Shown here in pieces: positions 10,965 through 18,905 of a DNA stretch of 33,338 bases; position 1 is the stretch's first letter; each line of letters opens with the position of its first letter. Location of the stretch: NCBI RefSeq assembly GCF_014736495.1, contig NZ_MDUX01000039.1, forward strand, positions 1-33,338, written 5' to 3'. Both the position numbers and the translations under genes were made by a program. The notes beneath the pieces were generated by a model, which was given only the letters and a program-made list of their open reading frames with translations, made no database searches and had not been told where the DNA came from. Origin of the DNA: Candidatus Dactylopiibacterium carminicum (GTDB taxonomy: Bacteria; Pseudomonadota; Gammaproteobacteria; Burkholderiales; Rhodocyclaceae).

Positions 10965-12137
10965 ATGCGGAGCATTCTCTGGCTGATCGGCCTGTTCGCC
11001 CTGGCTGTGGTGATGATCGTCGCGGCCCGTTACAACGAGGCGTATGCACTCATCGTATGGGCCCCGTATCGCGTGCAGGTTTCCCTGAACCTGGTGATCC
11101 TGGTGGCGGCTGCGGTGTTCCTGCTGACCTATTACCTGTTGCGCCTGGTGCGCCGGGCATTCGAATTGCCGCAGGAAGTCAGCGCCTTCAGGGCGCGGCG
11201 GCGTGAAAAGCAGGCTCAGCGTGCGCTGGCGGACGCGCAGCGTTTCTTCATCGAGGGGCGTTACGGTCAGGCCTACCGTCAGGCCGAGAAGGCCTGGTCG
11301 GCATTGACCCGGCCCGCGATGGCCGCCTTGCTGGCGGCGCAGTCTGCCCATGCCTTGCGTCAGACCGAGAAGCGCGATGCCTGGCTGGTCAAGGCGGCCG
11401 AGGACGAAGGTGACACGCGCATGGCCCGGCTGGTGCTGGAGGCCGAGATGGCGCTGTCCGAGCGGGACTTCGAGACGGCAGCCATGCGTATCGAGACTTT
11501 GCGTGACGGTGGCCATCGCCATATTGCCGTACTGCGTCTGGCCTTGCAGGCAGAGCAGGGGCGGGGGCGTTGGGCCGAGGTGGCGCGTATCGCGCGTAGC
11601 CTGCGCAAGGTCGGAGCCTTGACTCCGGAGCAGGCCGCACCGTTGCTGCGTCGTGCACTGATCGAGCAATTGCGCGATGCAGAAGGCGATCTCGGGGCGC
11701 TGGAACGTGTCTGGCAGAGCCTGCCGGAAATCGAGCGCCAGGATAGCGGCCTGTTGTTGCGCGCATTGCCGCGTCTGCTCGACGCGGGAGATCGGAGATT
11801 GGCGGCCGAAGCCATCGAGAGCCAACTGGCGCGGGACTGGGAGCCTGAACTGGCTGCGCTTTATGGCCGTTGCGAGACGGATGATCTGCGTCGCCAACTG
11901 GCCATTGCCGAAGGGTGGCTCAAGCAACACCCCGACGATGCGGATCTGCTCATGAGCCTGGGCCGGCTGTGCCTGCGTGCCCAACTCTGGGGCAAGGCGC
12001 AGAGCTATTTTGAGGCATCGCTGTTCCTCTTGCCCACGCGTGCTGCACATCTGGAGCTGGCGCGTCTGGCCGAACGCTTGGAGCGCGTGGATGACGCGCA
12101 GCGGCATTACCGCCTGGCCGCATCGCTGGGAGCTTGA
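10965..12137 (+). CDS. hemY: HemY family membrane protein with TPR-like repeats
   Basis: A 390-residue inner-membrane protein of the proteobacterial HemY family (not the protoporphyrinogen oxidase called HemY in Bacillus). Two N-terminal transmembrane segments are visible (about 3-21 and 40-62), with the family motif [31 protein letters not shown] between and within them, then [25 protein letters not shown] and a C-terminal helical TPR-like region ending [12 protein letters not shown]. The ATG at 10965 is preceded by GAGGGT at suitable spacing; a TTG at 10953 overlapping the hemX stop and a GTG at 10959 are alternatives. Function in heme synthesis is unproven. ybeY begins 1 bp after its stop. 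Confidence 0.92.
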   Translation: MRSILWLIGLFALAVVMIVAARYNEAYALIVWAPYRVQVSLNLVILVAAAVFLLTYYLLRLVRRAFELPQEVSAFRARRREKQAQRALADAQRFFIEGRYGQAYRQAEKAWSALTRPAMAALLAAQSAHALRQTEKRDAWLVKAAEDEGDTRMARLVLEAEMALSERDFETAAMRIETLRDGGHRHIAVLRLALQAEQGRGRWAEVARIARSLRKVGALTPEQAAPLLRRALIEQLRDAEGDLGALERVWQSLPEIERQDSGLLLRALPRLLDAGDRRLAAEAIESQLARDWEPELAALYGRCETDDLRRQLAIAEGWLKQHPDDADLLMSLGRLCLRAQLWGKAQSYFEASLFLLPTRAAHLELARLAERLERVDDAQRHYRLAASLGA

Positions 12138-12138
12138 G

Positions 12139-12597
12139 GTGAATGCCGTGATTCCGCGCCGTCTGGCCCTGAGTGTGCAATATGCCATGCGTGACGAGGC
12201 TCAGCCCGAGCGTGCGCTGATACGGCGTTGGGTCCGTGCCGTGGAGCCCGGTGCAGCGCAGATCGCGATCCGTTTCGTGGATGCTGACGAGGGGCAATCC
12301 TTGAATGCGGCCTATCGCGGCAAGGACTATGCAACCAACGTGCTTTCCTTCCCGTACGAAACCGAGCCCGTGCTGATGGGCGATCTGGTGTTGTGCTGGC
12401 CAGTCGTGCTGACGGAAGCTGCAGCACAAGGCAAGCCTGTCGAAGCCCACGTGGCGCACCTGATCGTGCACGGCGTGCTGCATCTTCAGGGCTGGGAACA
12501 TGAAGAAGATAGCGAAGCCGAGGCCATGGAACAGGAAGAGCGCACGATTCTTGCTGATCTCGGCTACCCTGATCCTTACGCCAACGACGGGACGTAG
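12139..12597 (+). CDS. ybeY: Endoribonuclease YbeY (16S rRNA maturation)
   Basis: A 152-residue zinc-dependent endoribonuclease involved in 16S rRNA 3'-end maturation and ribosome quality control. The metal-binding signature is [11 protein letters not shown] (His-x3-His-x5-His; the usual Asp before the last His is Glu), and [16 protein letters not shown] is also diagnostic. Translation probably starts at GTG: 12139 (one base after the hemY stop, GGGAG upstream) or 12148 (better GAGGTGA site, 5-nt spacing). Unusually it directly follows hemY; the ybeZ/phoH gene that normally precedes it is absent here. corC follows after 35 bp, as is typical. Confidence 0.94.
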   Translation: MNAVIPRRLALSVQYAMRDEAQPERALIRRWVRAVEPGAAQIAIRFVDADEGQSLNAAYRGKDYATNVLSFPYETEPVLMGDLVLCWPVVLTEAAAQGKPVEAHVAHLIVHGVLHLQGWEHEEDSEAEAMEQEERTILADLGYPDPYANDGT

Positions 12598-12632
12598 TGC
12601 AGCATTTCCTGCTGTCACGCCCTTGAAAGACA

Positions 12633-13475
12633 ATGGACCCTGCGAGTAGTCGCCCCAGCATGCTTGACCGCCTCTCTTCCCTGCTCACACGCGAGCCAGG
12701 TGACAGAGATGCTTTCCTGGAACTGCTGCACTCGGCCTTCGAGCGCAAGATCTTCGATGCCGATGCCTTGGGCATCATCGAAGGCGCGTTGGAAGTTGCC
12801 GATATCCCGGTGCGTGACGTGATGGTGCCGCGTGCTCAGATCGAGGTGATCCATATCGATGATCCTCTGGACGCGATCATCGATTTCGCCATCCAGACCG
12901 GACACTCCCGTTTCCCCGTGGTCGGTGAGGGCAAGGACGACGTGCTGGGTATCCTGCTGGCCAAAGATCTCCTGGCTGTTTTTCGCAATCCGGATCGCGA
13001 GCTTCGCGGCTTGTTGCGACCAGCCACCTTCATTCCGGAATCCAAGCGCCTGAACGTGTTGCTGCGGGAGTTTCGTGTCAGTCGCAATCACATGGCGCTG
13101 GTCGTTGACGAGTATGGGGGGATGGCGGGGCTGGTCACCATCGAGGATGTGCTCGAGCAGATCGTCGGCGACATCGAGGATGAATACGACTTCGACGAAC
13201 ATGCTGACGATATCGTGCCGGTCACGGGCGAGCGCTGGCGCGTCTGCGCGGTTACGGAAATCGAGGATTTCAACGCGTTTCTGGGCTGCAGGCTGCCGCA
13301 GGAGGATGTCGATACCGTTGGTGGGCTGGTGCTCAAGCACTTCGGACGTGTGCCGGTGCGCGGGGAAATGGTCGAGGTCGCGGGTTTCCGTTTCAAGGTG
13401 CTGCGCGCCGATCACCGGCGACTCTATTCTCTGGTCGCCGAACGTTTGCCGTCGCCTGACGGTGTCGGTGGCTGA
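12633..13475 (+). CDS. corC: CorC-family CBS-domain protein
   Basis: A 280-residue cytoplasmic protein with two tandem CBS domains (about residues 58-175; first begins VADIPVRDVMVPRAQI, second ends GGMAGLVTIEDVLEQIVGDI) and a C-terminal CorC/HlyC transporter-associated domain (about 190-270; VDTVGGLVLKHFGRVPVRGE). The family is linked to magnesium/cobalt efflux and ion homeostasis and binds adenine nucleotides in CBS domains; the exact role is uncertain. It has no membrane segments, which distinguishes it from CNNM-type relatives. The ybeY-corC pair is standard, but the lnt apolipoprotein N-acyltransferase gene that often follows is not here. Confidence 0.93.
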   Translation: MDPASSRPSMLDRLSSLLTREPGDRDAFLELLHSAFERKIFDADALGIIEGALEVADIPVRDVMVPRAQIEVIHIDDPLDAIIDFAIQTGHSRFPVVGEGKDDVLGILLAKDLLAVFRNPDRELRGLLRPATFIPESKRLNVLLREFRVSRNHMALVVDEYGGMAGLVTIEDVLEQIVGDIEDEYDFDEHADDIVPVTGERWRVCAVTEIEDFNAFLGCRLPQEDVDTVGGLVLKHFGRVPVRGEMVEVAGFRFKVLRADHRRLYSLVAERLPSPDGVGG

Positions 13476-13508
13476 ACCTTCCCTGTACGATCCTGTCCAG
13501 CCAGAACC

Positions 13509-13533
13509 CGCGTGCCCCTAAGGGAGCCACGCG
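13509..13533 (+). terminator. Hairpin downstream of corC, possible weak terminator
   Basis: CGCGTG (13509-13514) pairs with CACGCG (13528-13533), and an inner CCC/GGG stem encloses TAA, with an asymmetric internal loop. There is no T-run after it, so it is not a canonical intrinsic terminator. It lies 33 bp after the corC stop. Confidence 0.35.
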
Positions 13534-13601
13534 AGTGGCAAGGTGCGCCTTCTGTTTGACTGCGTCCTTGCGATGTCATCACGCTGACATGCGGTGGTGT
13601 C

Positions 13602-13616
13602 ATAGGTCTCCGCTAT
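13602..13616 (+). promoter_or_regulatory. OxyR-like half-site upstream of ahpC
   Basis: ATAG (13602-13605), seven bases, then CTAT (13613-13616). This matches the dyad ATAGnTnnnAnCTAT of an OxyR half-operator at all positions but one. A second full half-site at the expected 7-bp spacing is not clear. ahpC starts about 100 bp downstream, and ahpCF are classical OxyR targets, so the site is plausible but untested. Confidence 0.45.
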
Positions 13617-13654
13617 GGTCGATGTTGTTCCATTAAATTGGCCCTATCGACCAT
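13615..13654. repeat. Spaced 9-bp inverted repeat in ahpC leader
   Basis: ATGGTCGAT (13615-13623) and ATCGACCAT (13646-13654) are perfect inverted copies separated by an AT-richer 22-bp spacer. The left arm overlaps the last two bases of the OxyR-like half-site. It could be a regulator-binding dyad around the promoter or a hairpin in the transcript. Confidence 0.5.
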
Positions 13655-13718
13655 GCTGTCAGTAATATCACTCCCGTCATCTGACTTAACTGACAACCAA
13701 CTCATGGAGGTTCTGCTC

Positions 13719-14282
13719 ATGTCCTACATCAATTCCGAAGTGAAGCCGTTCAAGGCTACCGCCTTCCACGCTGGCAAGTTCATCGATGTGACCGAAGCCG
13801 ACCTGAAGGGCAAGTGGTCCGTGGTGTTCTTCTACCCGGCCGACTTCACCTTTGTGTGCCCGACTGAACTGGGGGACCTGGCTGACAACTACGCCGAGTT
13901 CAAGAAGCTGGGCGTCGAGATCTACTCGGTGTCCACCGATACGCACTTCACCCACAAGGCCTGGCATGACACTTCGGATACGATCAAGAAGATTGCCTAT
14001 CCGATGATCGGCGATCCGACCGGCGCGATCACCCGCAACTTCGGTGTGTATATCGAGGAAGCTGGCCTGGCCGATCGTGGCACCTTCGTGATCGATCCTC
14101 AGGGCAAGATCCAGATCGTTGAAATCAATGCCGGCGGCATCGGCCGTGACGCCCTGGAGCTGCTCCGCAAGGTCAAGGCTGCCCAGTATGTGGCAAGCCA
14201 TCCGGGTGAAGTCTGCCCGGCCAAGTGGAAGGAAGGCGAAGCCACGCTGGCTCCGTCGCTGGACCTGGTCGGCAAGATCTGA
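13719..14282 (+). CDS. ahpC: Alkyl hydroperoxide reductase subunit C (2-Cys peroxiredoxin)
   Basis: A 187-residue AhpC peroxiredoxin, exactly the E. coli length, that reduces H2O2, organic peroxides and peroxynitrite in the cytoplasm. The peroxidatic Cys47 sits in [14 protein letters not shown] and the resolving Cys166 in GEVCPAKW. The ATG at 13719 ([11 protein letters not shown]) is the family start and has TGGAGG eight bases upstream; longer in-frame extensions from TTG codons have no support. ahpF, its reductase, lies 247 bp downstream on the same strand. The promoter region carries an OxyR-like half-site and a 9-bp inverted repeat. Confidence 0.98.
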   Translation: MSYINSEVKPFKATAFHAGKFIDVTEADLKGKWSVVFFYPADFTFVCPTELGDLADNYAEFKKLGVEIYSVSTDTHFTHKAWHDTSDTIKKIAYPMIGDPTGAITRNFGVYIEEAGLADRGTFVIDPQGKIQIVEINAGGIGRDALELLRKVKAAQYVASHPGEVCPAKWKEGEATLAPSLDLVGKI

Positions 14283-14292
14283 TGTCCTTCCG

Positions 14293-14348
14293 GCTGCGCG
14301 CCCGTCCGGGCGCGCAGCGAAGATCCGGCCGACATCGGCGGCCGGATC
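14293..14348 (+). terminator. Two tandem strong hairpins between ahpC and ahpF
   Basis: The first is a perfect 12-bp GC stem: GCTGCGCGCCCG (14293-14304), loop TC, and its complement (14307-14318), 11 bp after the ahpC stop. The second is GATCCGGCC (14322-14330) paired with GGCCGGATC (14340-14348). Neither has a T-run, so they may act as a leaky terminator or as a 3' stabiliser that leaves more ahpC than ahpF mRNA. The remaining spacer to 14529 also holds a 14-bp palindrome, ATCCGGCGCCGGAT (14399-14412). I see no gene in 14283-14529. Confidence 0.6.
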
Positions 14349-14529
14349 CGGCAGGAGTCGATCAAGCCCTCCAGCCCACAACGAGAGAAAGCCCCACGAT
14401 CCGGCGCCGGATTGCACGAGCGCCCGGACGAAGCAAAGCCCGGCAAGGGCATCCCCAGCCCCAACATCTTCCAATCTCCGCCCGCCCAGGCGGAGCGGGC
14501 AAATTTTGACCAAAGAAAGAGCTGACAAC

Positions 14530-16086
14530 ATGCTGGACGCCAACATGAAGACCCAGCTGCAGGGGTATCTAACTCGCCTGCAGCATCCGATCGAACTTGT
14601 CGCTGCGCTCGATGACGGCGCCAAGTCTGTCGAAGTGCGTGAATTGCTCGAAGAGATCAAGGGGCTTTCCGACAAGATCAGTCTGCGCGAAGAGGCAGAT
14701 GCAGGTGTCCGCAGACCCTCTTTCGTGGTGCAGCGTGTCGGTCAGTCGATGGGGATCCGTTTCGCAGGCATCCCGCTTGGTCATGAATTCACTTCGCTGG
14801 TGCTTGCCTTGCTGCAGGCGGGCGGGCATCCACCCAAGGTGGATGCCGAAGTGATCGAGCAGATCAAGGGCCTGTCGGGGCGGTATGAATTCGAAGTGTT
14901 CATCTCCTTGTCCTGCCACAACTGCCCGGATGTGGTGCAGGCCTTGAACCTGATGGCGGTACTCAATCCGAATGTCAGGGCCACGACGATCGATGGCGCG
15001 CTGTTCCAGGCGGAAATCGATGCTCGCCAGATCATGGGGGTGCCTACTGTTTTCCTGAATGGCCAACCCTTCAGTCAGGGGCGGATGACGCTGGAGGAAA
15101 TCGTCGCCAAGCTCGACAGCGGAGCGGTTGCACGAGAAGCCGAAAAGATCAGCGCCAAGGCGCCATTTGATGTGCTGGTCGTCGGTGGTGGGCCTGCCGG
15201 TTCGGCCGCTGCGATCTATGCCGCGCGCAAGGGTATCCGGACCGGTGTGTTGGCCGAGCGTTTCGGTGGGCAGGTGATGGACACCTTGGGTATCGAGAAT
15301 TTCATCTCGGTGAGGGCTACCGAAGGGCCCAAGCTGGCCATGGCGCTCGAAGAACACGTCAAGGAATACGGTGTCGATATCATGAACCTGCAGCGTGCGC
15401 AGGCCTTGAAGATGATCGACGGAGGGGTGGAAGTCACGCTGGAAAACGGTGCGGTGGTTAAGAGCAAGACGGTGGTGCTGGCCACCGGCGCCCGCTGGCG
15501 CAACATGAACGTGCCGGGCGAGGCAGAGTTCCGCACCAAGGGGGTGGCCTACTGCCCTCACTGTGACGGTCCGTTGTTCAAAGGCAAGCGTGTGGCCGTG
15601 ATCGGAGGGGGTAATTCGGGCGTCGAGGCAGCGATCGATCTGGCAGGTATCGTGGCGCATGTCACTCTGCTGGAGTTCGACAGCCAGCTTCGTGCGGATG
15701 CGGTGTTGCAGAGCAAGTTGCGTAGCTTGCCGAACGTGACGATCATCACTTCGGCGCAGACGACCCAAGTTACCGGTACAGACAAGGTCAATGGTCTGAA
15801 TTACAAGGATCGTGCCACGAGCGAAGTGCATCATCTCGCACTCGAAGGGATCTTCGTGCAGATTGGTCTGGTGCCGAATACCGACTGGCTGAAAGGCGTG
15901 ATCAATCTGTCGCCGCGGGGAGAGATCGAGGTCGATGCCAAGGGGCAGACTTCCATGCCCGGCGTATTCGCCGCCGGCGATTGCACGACCGTACCGTACA
16001 AGCAGATCGTGATCGCGATGGGCGAGGGGGCAAAGGCTTCGCTGTCTGCCTTCGATCATCTGATCAGGCATTCGGTACCGGCTTGA
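14530..16086 (+). CDS. ahpF: Alkyl hydroperoxide reductase subunit F
   Basis: A 518-residue flavoprotein disulfide reductase that uses NADH to regenerate AhpC. The N-terminal double-thioredoxin-fold domain carries the CHNC pair (Cys129, Cys132, the same numbering as E. coli). The C-terminal thioredoxin-reductase-like part has the FAD-binding [17 protein letters not shown], the redox-active CPHC (Cys342, Cys345), the NADH-binding [15 protein letters not shown] and the second FAD motif [10 protein letters not shown]. Length matches E. coli AhpF (521). The ATG at 14530 begins [14 protein letters not shown], the family N-terminus; upstream in-frame sequence is antisense-like and unrelated. Confidence 0.98.
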   Translation: MLDANMKTQLQGYLTRLQHPIELVAALDDGAKSVEVRELLEEIKGLSDKISLREEADAGVRRPSFVVQRVGQSMGIRFAGIPLGHEFTSLVLALLQAGGHPPKVDAEVIEQIKGLSGRYEFEVFISLSCHNCPDVVQALNLMAVLNPNVRATTIDGALFQAEIDARQIMGVPTVFLNGQPFSQGRMTLEEIVAKLDSGAVAREAEKISAKAPFDVLVVGGGPAGSAAAIYAARKGIRTGVLAERFGGQVMDTLGIENFISVRATEGPKLAMALEEHVKEYGVDIMNLQRAQALKMIDGGVEVTLENGAVVKSKTVVLATGARWRNMNVPGEAEFRTKGVAYCPHCDGPLFKGKRVAVIGGGNSGVEAAIDLAGIVAHVTLLEFDSQLRADAVLQSKLRSLPNVTIITSAQTTQVTGTDKVNGLNYKDRATSEVHHLALEGIFVQIGLVPNTDWLKGVINLSPRGEIEVDAKGQTSMPGVFAAGDCTTVPYKQIVIAMGEGAKASLSAFDHLIRHSVPA

Positions 16087-16120
16087 ACGCAGGAGAGGGG
16101 GCTCTGTTCGTCCTGTTCAA
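16083..16120 (+). terminator. Bulged hairpin at the ahpF 3' end
   Basis: TTGAAC (16083-16088) and AGGA (16091-16094) pair with TCCT (16111-16114) and GTTCAA (16115-16120), leaving a 2-nt bulge. The stem includes the ahpF stop codon and is not followed by a T-run. It may end or stabilise the ahpF transcript just before the tRNA-Val promoter. Confidence 0.4.
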
Positions 16121-16127
16121 ATAAGCT

Positions 16128-16155
16128 TTGACAGTCTGAAAACTGTCGCTATAAT
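16128..16155 (+). promoter_or_regulatory. Consensus sigma-70 promoter for tRNA-Val (and probably thrS)
   Basis: A perfect -35 TTGACA (16128-16133) and a perfect -10 TATAAT (16150-16155) are separated by 16 bp, 12 bp upstream of the tRNA. No other promoter is visible before thrS, so this one probably drives tRNA-Val, the leader peptide and the thrS-infC cluster together. Confidence 0.9.
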
Positions 16156-16167
16156 GCGCACCTCTTT

Positions 16168-16244
16168 AGGCGCGTAGCTCAGCTGGTTAGAGCACCACCT
16201 TGACATGGTGGGGGTCGTTGGTTCGAGTCCAATCGCGCCTACCA
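16168..16244 (+). tRNA. tRNA-Val (anticodon GAC)
   Basis: A complete 77-nt cloverleaf. The acceptor stem AGGCGCG/CGCGCCT is followed by A and an encoded CCA. The D-arm is GCTC...GAGC, the anticodon stem CCACC/GGTGG encloses loop TTGACAT (anticodon GAC, reading GUC/GUU), and the T-arm GTTGG-TTCGAGT-CCAAT is standard. It is preceded by a consensus promoter and followed only 8 bases later by the ribosome-binding site of the short leader ORF upstream of thrS. Confidence 0.97.
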
Positions 16245-16264
16245 ACGAACATGGAGAAGGATTA

Positions 16265-16300
16265 ATGTTCCGAACTCGCACGACCTGGAATGCTTTCTAA
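16265..16300 (+). CDS. Putative threonine-rich leader peptide upstream of thrS
   Basis: An 11-codon ORF encoding MFRTRTTWNAF, ending TAA at 16298-16300. A good ribosome-binding site, GGAGAAGG (16253-16260), lies four bases before the ATG. Three of eleven codons are Thr (ACT 274-276, ACG-ACC 280-285 within 16,000), two of them adjacent. The stop is nine bases before the antiterminator strand and about 43 bases before the terminator stem. Short size, ribosome-binding site, codons for the amino acid handled by the downstream gene, and overlap with a competing RNA structure are the hallmarks of attenuation leader peptides such as thrL or pheM. I know of no described thrS leader of this kind; the assignment is inferred from sequence and geometry. 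Confidence 0.6.
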   Translation: MFRTRTTWNAF

Positions 16301-16308
16301 GCGCTCTT

Positions 16309-16357
16309 GAGTCGCGCAGTGCTCTCTGTTTCGTTGATTGAAAAAAGTGCGCGGCTC
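16309..16357 (+). promoter_or_regulatory. Predicted antiterminator (2:3 pairing) of the thrS attenuator
   Basis: Bases 16309-16318 (GAGTCGCGCA) can pair continuously with 16348-16357 (TGCGCGGCTC), including one G-U, with an extra U-A pair beyond a G-G mismatch. This pairing uses up the 5' arm of the terminator. The same upstream strand (16311-16320) can instead pair with 16274-16284 inside the leader ORF (nine pairs, one bulge, one mismatch). These are the 1:2, 2:3 and 3:4 alternatives of a classical attenuator. Confidence 0.55.
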
Positions 16358-16375
16358 TAGCCCGCACTTTTTTTT
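16343..16375 (+). terminator. Intrinsic terminator / attenuator before thrS
   Basis: AAAAGTGCG (16343-16351) pairs with CGCACTTTT (16363-16371). An inner GGC/GCC (16353-16355, 16360-16362) encloses loop TCTA, with C16352 bulged, and eight Ts run from 16368 to 16375. It lies 27 bp upstream of the thrS start and downstream of tRNA-Val and the leader ORF. It must be bypassed for thrS transcription, unless a promoter I cannot see lies in the last 27 bp. Confidence 0.9.
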
Positions 16376-16402
16376 CGCCTGTACTTTCCGAGAAAGTCCG
16401 AT

Positions 16403-18319
16403 ATGCCCAATATCACACTCCCTGATGGATCTCAGCGTAGCTTCGAAGCCCCTGTGACGGTGGCGCAAGTGGCTGCTTCGATTGGTACTGGATTGGCCAA
16501 GGCAGCGTTGGCTGGCAGGGTGGATGGGAAGTCGGTAGATACTTCCTTCTTGATCGATCGGGATGTGTCGCTTGCAATCCTGACCGAGAAGGATGCGGAT
16601 GGTCTGGAAGTCATTCGTCACTCTACGGCGCACTTGCTCGCCTATGCGGTCAAGGAGTTGTTTCCGGAGGCGCAGGTCACCATCGGTCCGGTGGTGGAAA
16701 ACGGCTTCTATTATGATTTTGCGTATTCCCGCCCGTTCACGCCCGAGGATCTTGAGACCATTGAAAAGCGCATGGCGGAACTCGCGAAGAAGGATGTGCC
16801 GATCAGTCGCGAGGAGTGGGATCGTGATGAAGCGGTGAAGTTCTTTCTCGGGTTGGGCGAAAAATACAAGGCCGAGTTGATTGGAGCCATTCCGTCTGGC
16901 GAGACGATCTCGTTGTATCGCGAGGGCGAATTCATCGACCTTTGTCGCGGCCCGCACGTGCCTTCCACCGGCAAGCTGAAGCACTTCAAGTTGATGAAGG
17001 TGGCTGGCGCCTACTGGCGTGGGGATGCGAAGAACGAGCAGTTGCAGCGCATCTACGGTACGGCCTGGGCCAAGAAGGAAGAGCTGGATGCCTACCTGCA
17101 CATGCTTGAGGAGGCTGAAAAGCGCGATCACCGGCGTGTCGGCAAGCTGCTGGATCTCTTTCACCTGCAGGATGAGGCGCCGGGGATGGTGTTCTGGCAC
17201 CCGAAGGGCTGGACGCTGTGGCAGGTGGTTGAGCAATACATGCGTGCTCGCCTGAATACGGCGGGTTATCAGGAAGTGCGCACGCCGATGGTGATGGACC
17301 GTTCCCTGTGGGAGCGTTCCGGTCACTGGGAAAACTACCGTGACAACATGTTCACAACGGAGTCTGAGAAGCGCGATTACGCCGTCAAACCCATGAACTG
17401 TCCGGGGCATGTGCAGATATTCAATCATGGCCTGCGCTCCTATCGCGACCTGCCGCTGCGTCTGGCGGAGTTCGGCTCTTGTCATCGCAATGAGCCGTCG
17501 GGTGCGCTGCATGGGTTGATGCGTGTACGGGGCTTTGTGCAGGACGATGCGCATATCTTTGCGACCGAAGACCAGATCGAATCCGAAGCGATGGCCTTTG
17601 ATGCTCTGCTGATGAGCGTCTACAAGGACTTCGGCTTCCATGACGTCGCCGTCAAGCTGGCGTTGCGTCCTGAAAAACGTGCCGGTTCCGACGAAATCTG
17701 GGGCAAGGCCGAGGCCGGTTTGCGTGCTGCACTCAAGGCGTCCGGCAAAGAGTGGGAGGAACTGCCGGGTGAGGGGGCGTTCTATGGCCCCAAGATCGAA
17801 TATCACATCAAGGATGCGTTGGGGCGCTCCTGGCAGTGCGGTACGCTGCAGCTCGATTTCGTGCTGCCCGAACGCCTGGATGCGGAATATGTGGCCGAGG
17901 ACAACACGCGCAAGCGGCCGGTGATGCTGCATCGCGCGATCCTGGGTTCCCTGGAGCGCTTCATCGGCATCCTGATCGAAAACCACGGTGGAGCCTTCCC
18001 TTTGTGGCTTTCCCCGGTGCAGGCTGTGGTGATGAACATCTCGGAAGCACAGGCTGATTATGCAGAGGATCTCGCGGCGCGGCTGCGCGAAGCAGGCTTC
18101 CGTGTTGAAGCAGATTTGCGGAACGAGAAGATTAATTATAAAATCCGCGAACATAGCCTGCAGAAGCTGCCTTATCTGCTGGTTGTCGGCAATAAGGAAA
18201 AAGAAACCGGCAAGGTCGCCATACGTGCTCGGAGCGGCCAAGATCTGGGGCAGATGTCCTTCACGGAATTGGTCGAGCGCTGGCAAGGCGAGCGGGATAG
18301 TCGCCAAGCCGGGGCTTAG
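16403..18319 (+). CDS. thrS: Threonyl-tRNA synthetase
   Basis: A 638-residue class II synthetase that charges tRNA-Thr. The domains are an N-terminal TGS domain (about 1-61), an editing domain with zinc-like motif HSTAHL (His73 and His77, same numbering as E. coli), a catalytic core with motif 2 [27 protein letters not shown], and a C-terminal anticodon-binding domain (about 535-638). Length is normal (E. coli 642). It sits downstream of a predicted Thr-responsive attenuator and heads thrS-infC-rpmI-rplT-pheST-ihfA, the usual proteobacterial order. The infC start is only 26 bp after its stop. The ATG is the family start ([10 protein letters not shown]). Confidence 0.98.
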   Translation: MPNITLPDGSQRSFEAPVTVAQVAASIGTGLAKAALAGRVDGKSVDTSFLIDRDVSLAILTEKDADGLEVIRHSTAHLLAYAVKELFPEAQVTIGPVVENGFYYDFAYSRPFTPEDLETIEKRMAELAKKDVPISREEWDRDEAVKFFLGLGEKYKAELIGAIPSGETISLYREGEFIDLCRGPHVPSTGKLKHFKLMKVAGAYWRGDAKNEQLQRIYGTAWAKKEELDAYLHMLEEAEKRDHRRVGKLLDLFHLQDEAPGMVFWHPKGWTLWQVVEQYMRARLNTAGYQEVRTPMVMDRSLWERSGHWENYRDNMFTTESEKRDYAVKPMNCPGHVQIFNHGLRSYRDLPLRLAEFGSCHRNEPSGALHGLMRVRGFVQDDAHIFATEDQIESEAMAFDALLMSVYKDFGFHDVAVKLALRPEKRAGSDEIWGKAEAGLRAALKASGKEWEELPGEGAFYGPKIEYHIKDALGRSWQCGTLQLDFVLPERLDAEYVAEDNTRKRPVMLHRAILGSLERFIGILIENHGGAFPLWLSPVQAVVMNISEAQADYAEDLAARLREAGFRVEADLRNEKINYKIREHSLQKLPYLLVVGNKEKETGKVAIRARSGQDLGQMSFTELVERWQGERDSRQAGA

Positions 18320-18345
18320 TTTTTGTCATTTTGGAGATTGCAGCC

Positions 18346-18882
18346 ATAGCTCAGGAAAAGAACGCGCATCGCCTCAACCGGGAAATTGGTGTTCCCGAAG
18401 TGCGATTGGTCGGAGAAGACGGCGAACAGCTCGGTATCGTATCCACCCAGCAGGCGTTGGTAATGGCCGAGGAAGCCGGTGTTGATCTGGTAGAGATCGC
18501 ACCACAAGCCAAACCTCCCGTTTGCCGGATCATGGATTACGGCAAGTTCAAGTACCAGGAGCAGAAGCGCGCTCACGAAGCGAAGCAGAAGCAGAAGCAG
18601 AAGCAGAAGCAGATCCAGGTCAAGGAAATCAAGCTGCGCCCAGGGACGGACGAGAATGATTACCAGATCAAGATGCGCAATATGACTCGCTTCCTTGAGG
18701 AAGGCGACAAGGTCAAAGTGACGTTGAGGTATCGTGGCCGAGAGATGGCGCACCAGGAGTTCGGCATTCGCCAACTGGAGCGTATCAAGGCCGATTTGGG
18801 TGACACCATCGTGGTTGAGCAGTTTCCGAAGCTGGAAGGTCGCCAACTGATCATGGTCGTGGCGCCAAAGAAGAAGTCCTGA
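18346..18882 (+). CDS. infC: Translation initiation factor IF-3 (non-canonical ATA start)
   Basis: A 178-residue IF-3, which binds the 30S subunit and rejects wrong start codons and initiator mismatches. The family core begins [24 protein letters not shown] and includes [25 protein letters not shown] and [14 protein letters not shown]. No ATG is available near the N-terminus. The best candidate is ATA at 18346 (first residues IAQEKN), placed nine bases after GGAG (18333-18336). ATT at 18337 is too close to that site, and TTG at 18331 lies before it. Rare AUU/AUA/AUC starts are the known basis of IF-3 autoregulation. The interdomain linker holds a Lys-Gln repeat (18583-18612). Confidence 0.95.
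   Translation: MAQEKNAHRLNREIGVPEVRLVGEDGEQLGIVSTQQALVMAEEAGVDLVEIAPQAKPPVCRIMDYGKFKYQEQKRAHEAKQKQKQKQKQIQVKEIKLRPGTDENDYQIKMRNMTRFLEEGDKVKVTLRYRGREMAHQEFGIRQLERIKADLGDTIVVEQFPKLEGRQLIMVVAPKKKS
18583..18612 (+). repeat. AAGCAG x5 hexanucleotide repeat in infC linker
   Basis: Five perfect tandem copies of AAGCAG encode (Lys-Gln)5 in the helical linker between the two IF-3 domains. E. coli IF-3 has a Lys-rich linker here but no such regular repeat. Being a multiple of three, copy-number change would lengthen or shorten the linker without breaking the frame. Confidence 0.85.
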
Positions 18883-18905
18883 TTGGTTTGCCGCAAGGCG
18901 GGGGC

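Noticed and set aside
16262..18307. 681-codon open frame antisense to thrS
   Set aside because: A by-product of high GC and codon bias opposite a fully conserved thrS; Arg/His/Gln-rich translation without any recognisable motif. The same applies to long antisense frames over hemC-hemD-hemX (8065-10491), ppc (5917-7662), the ATPase gene (3339-4715) and ahpF (14569-16071).
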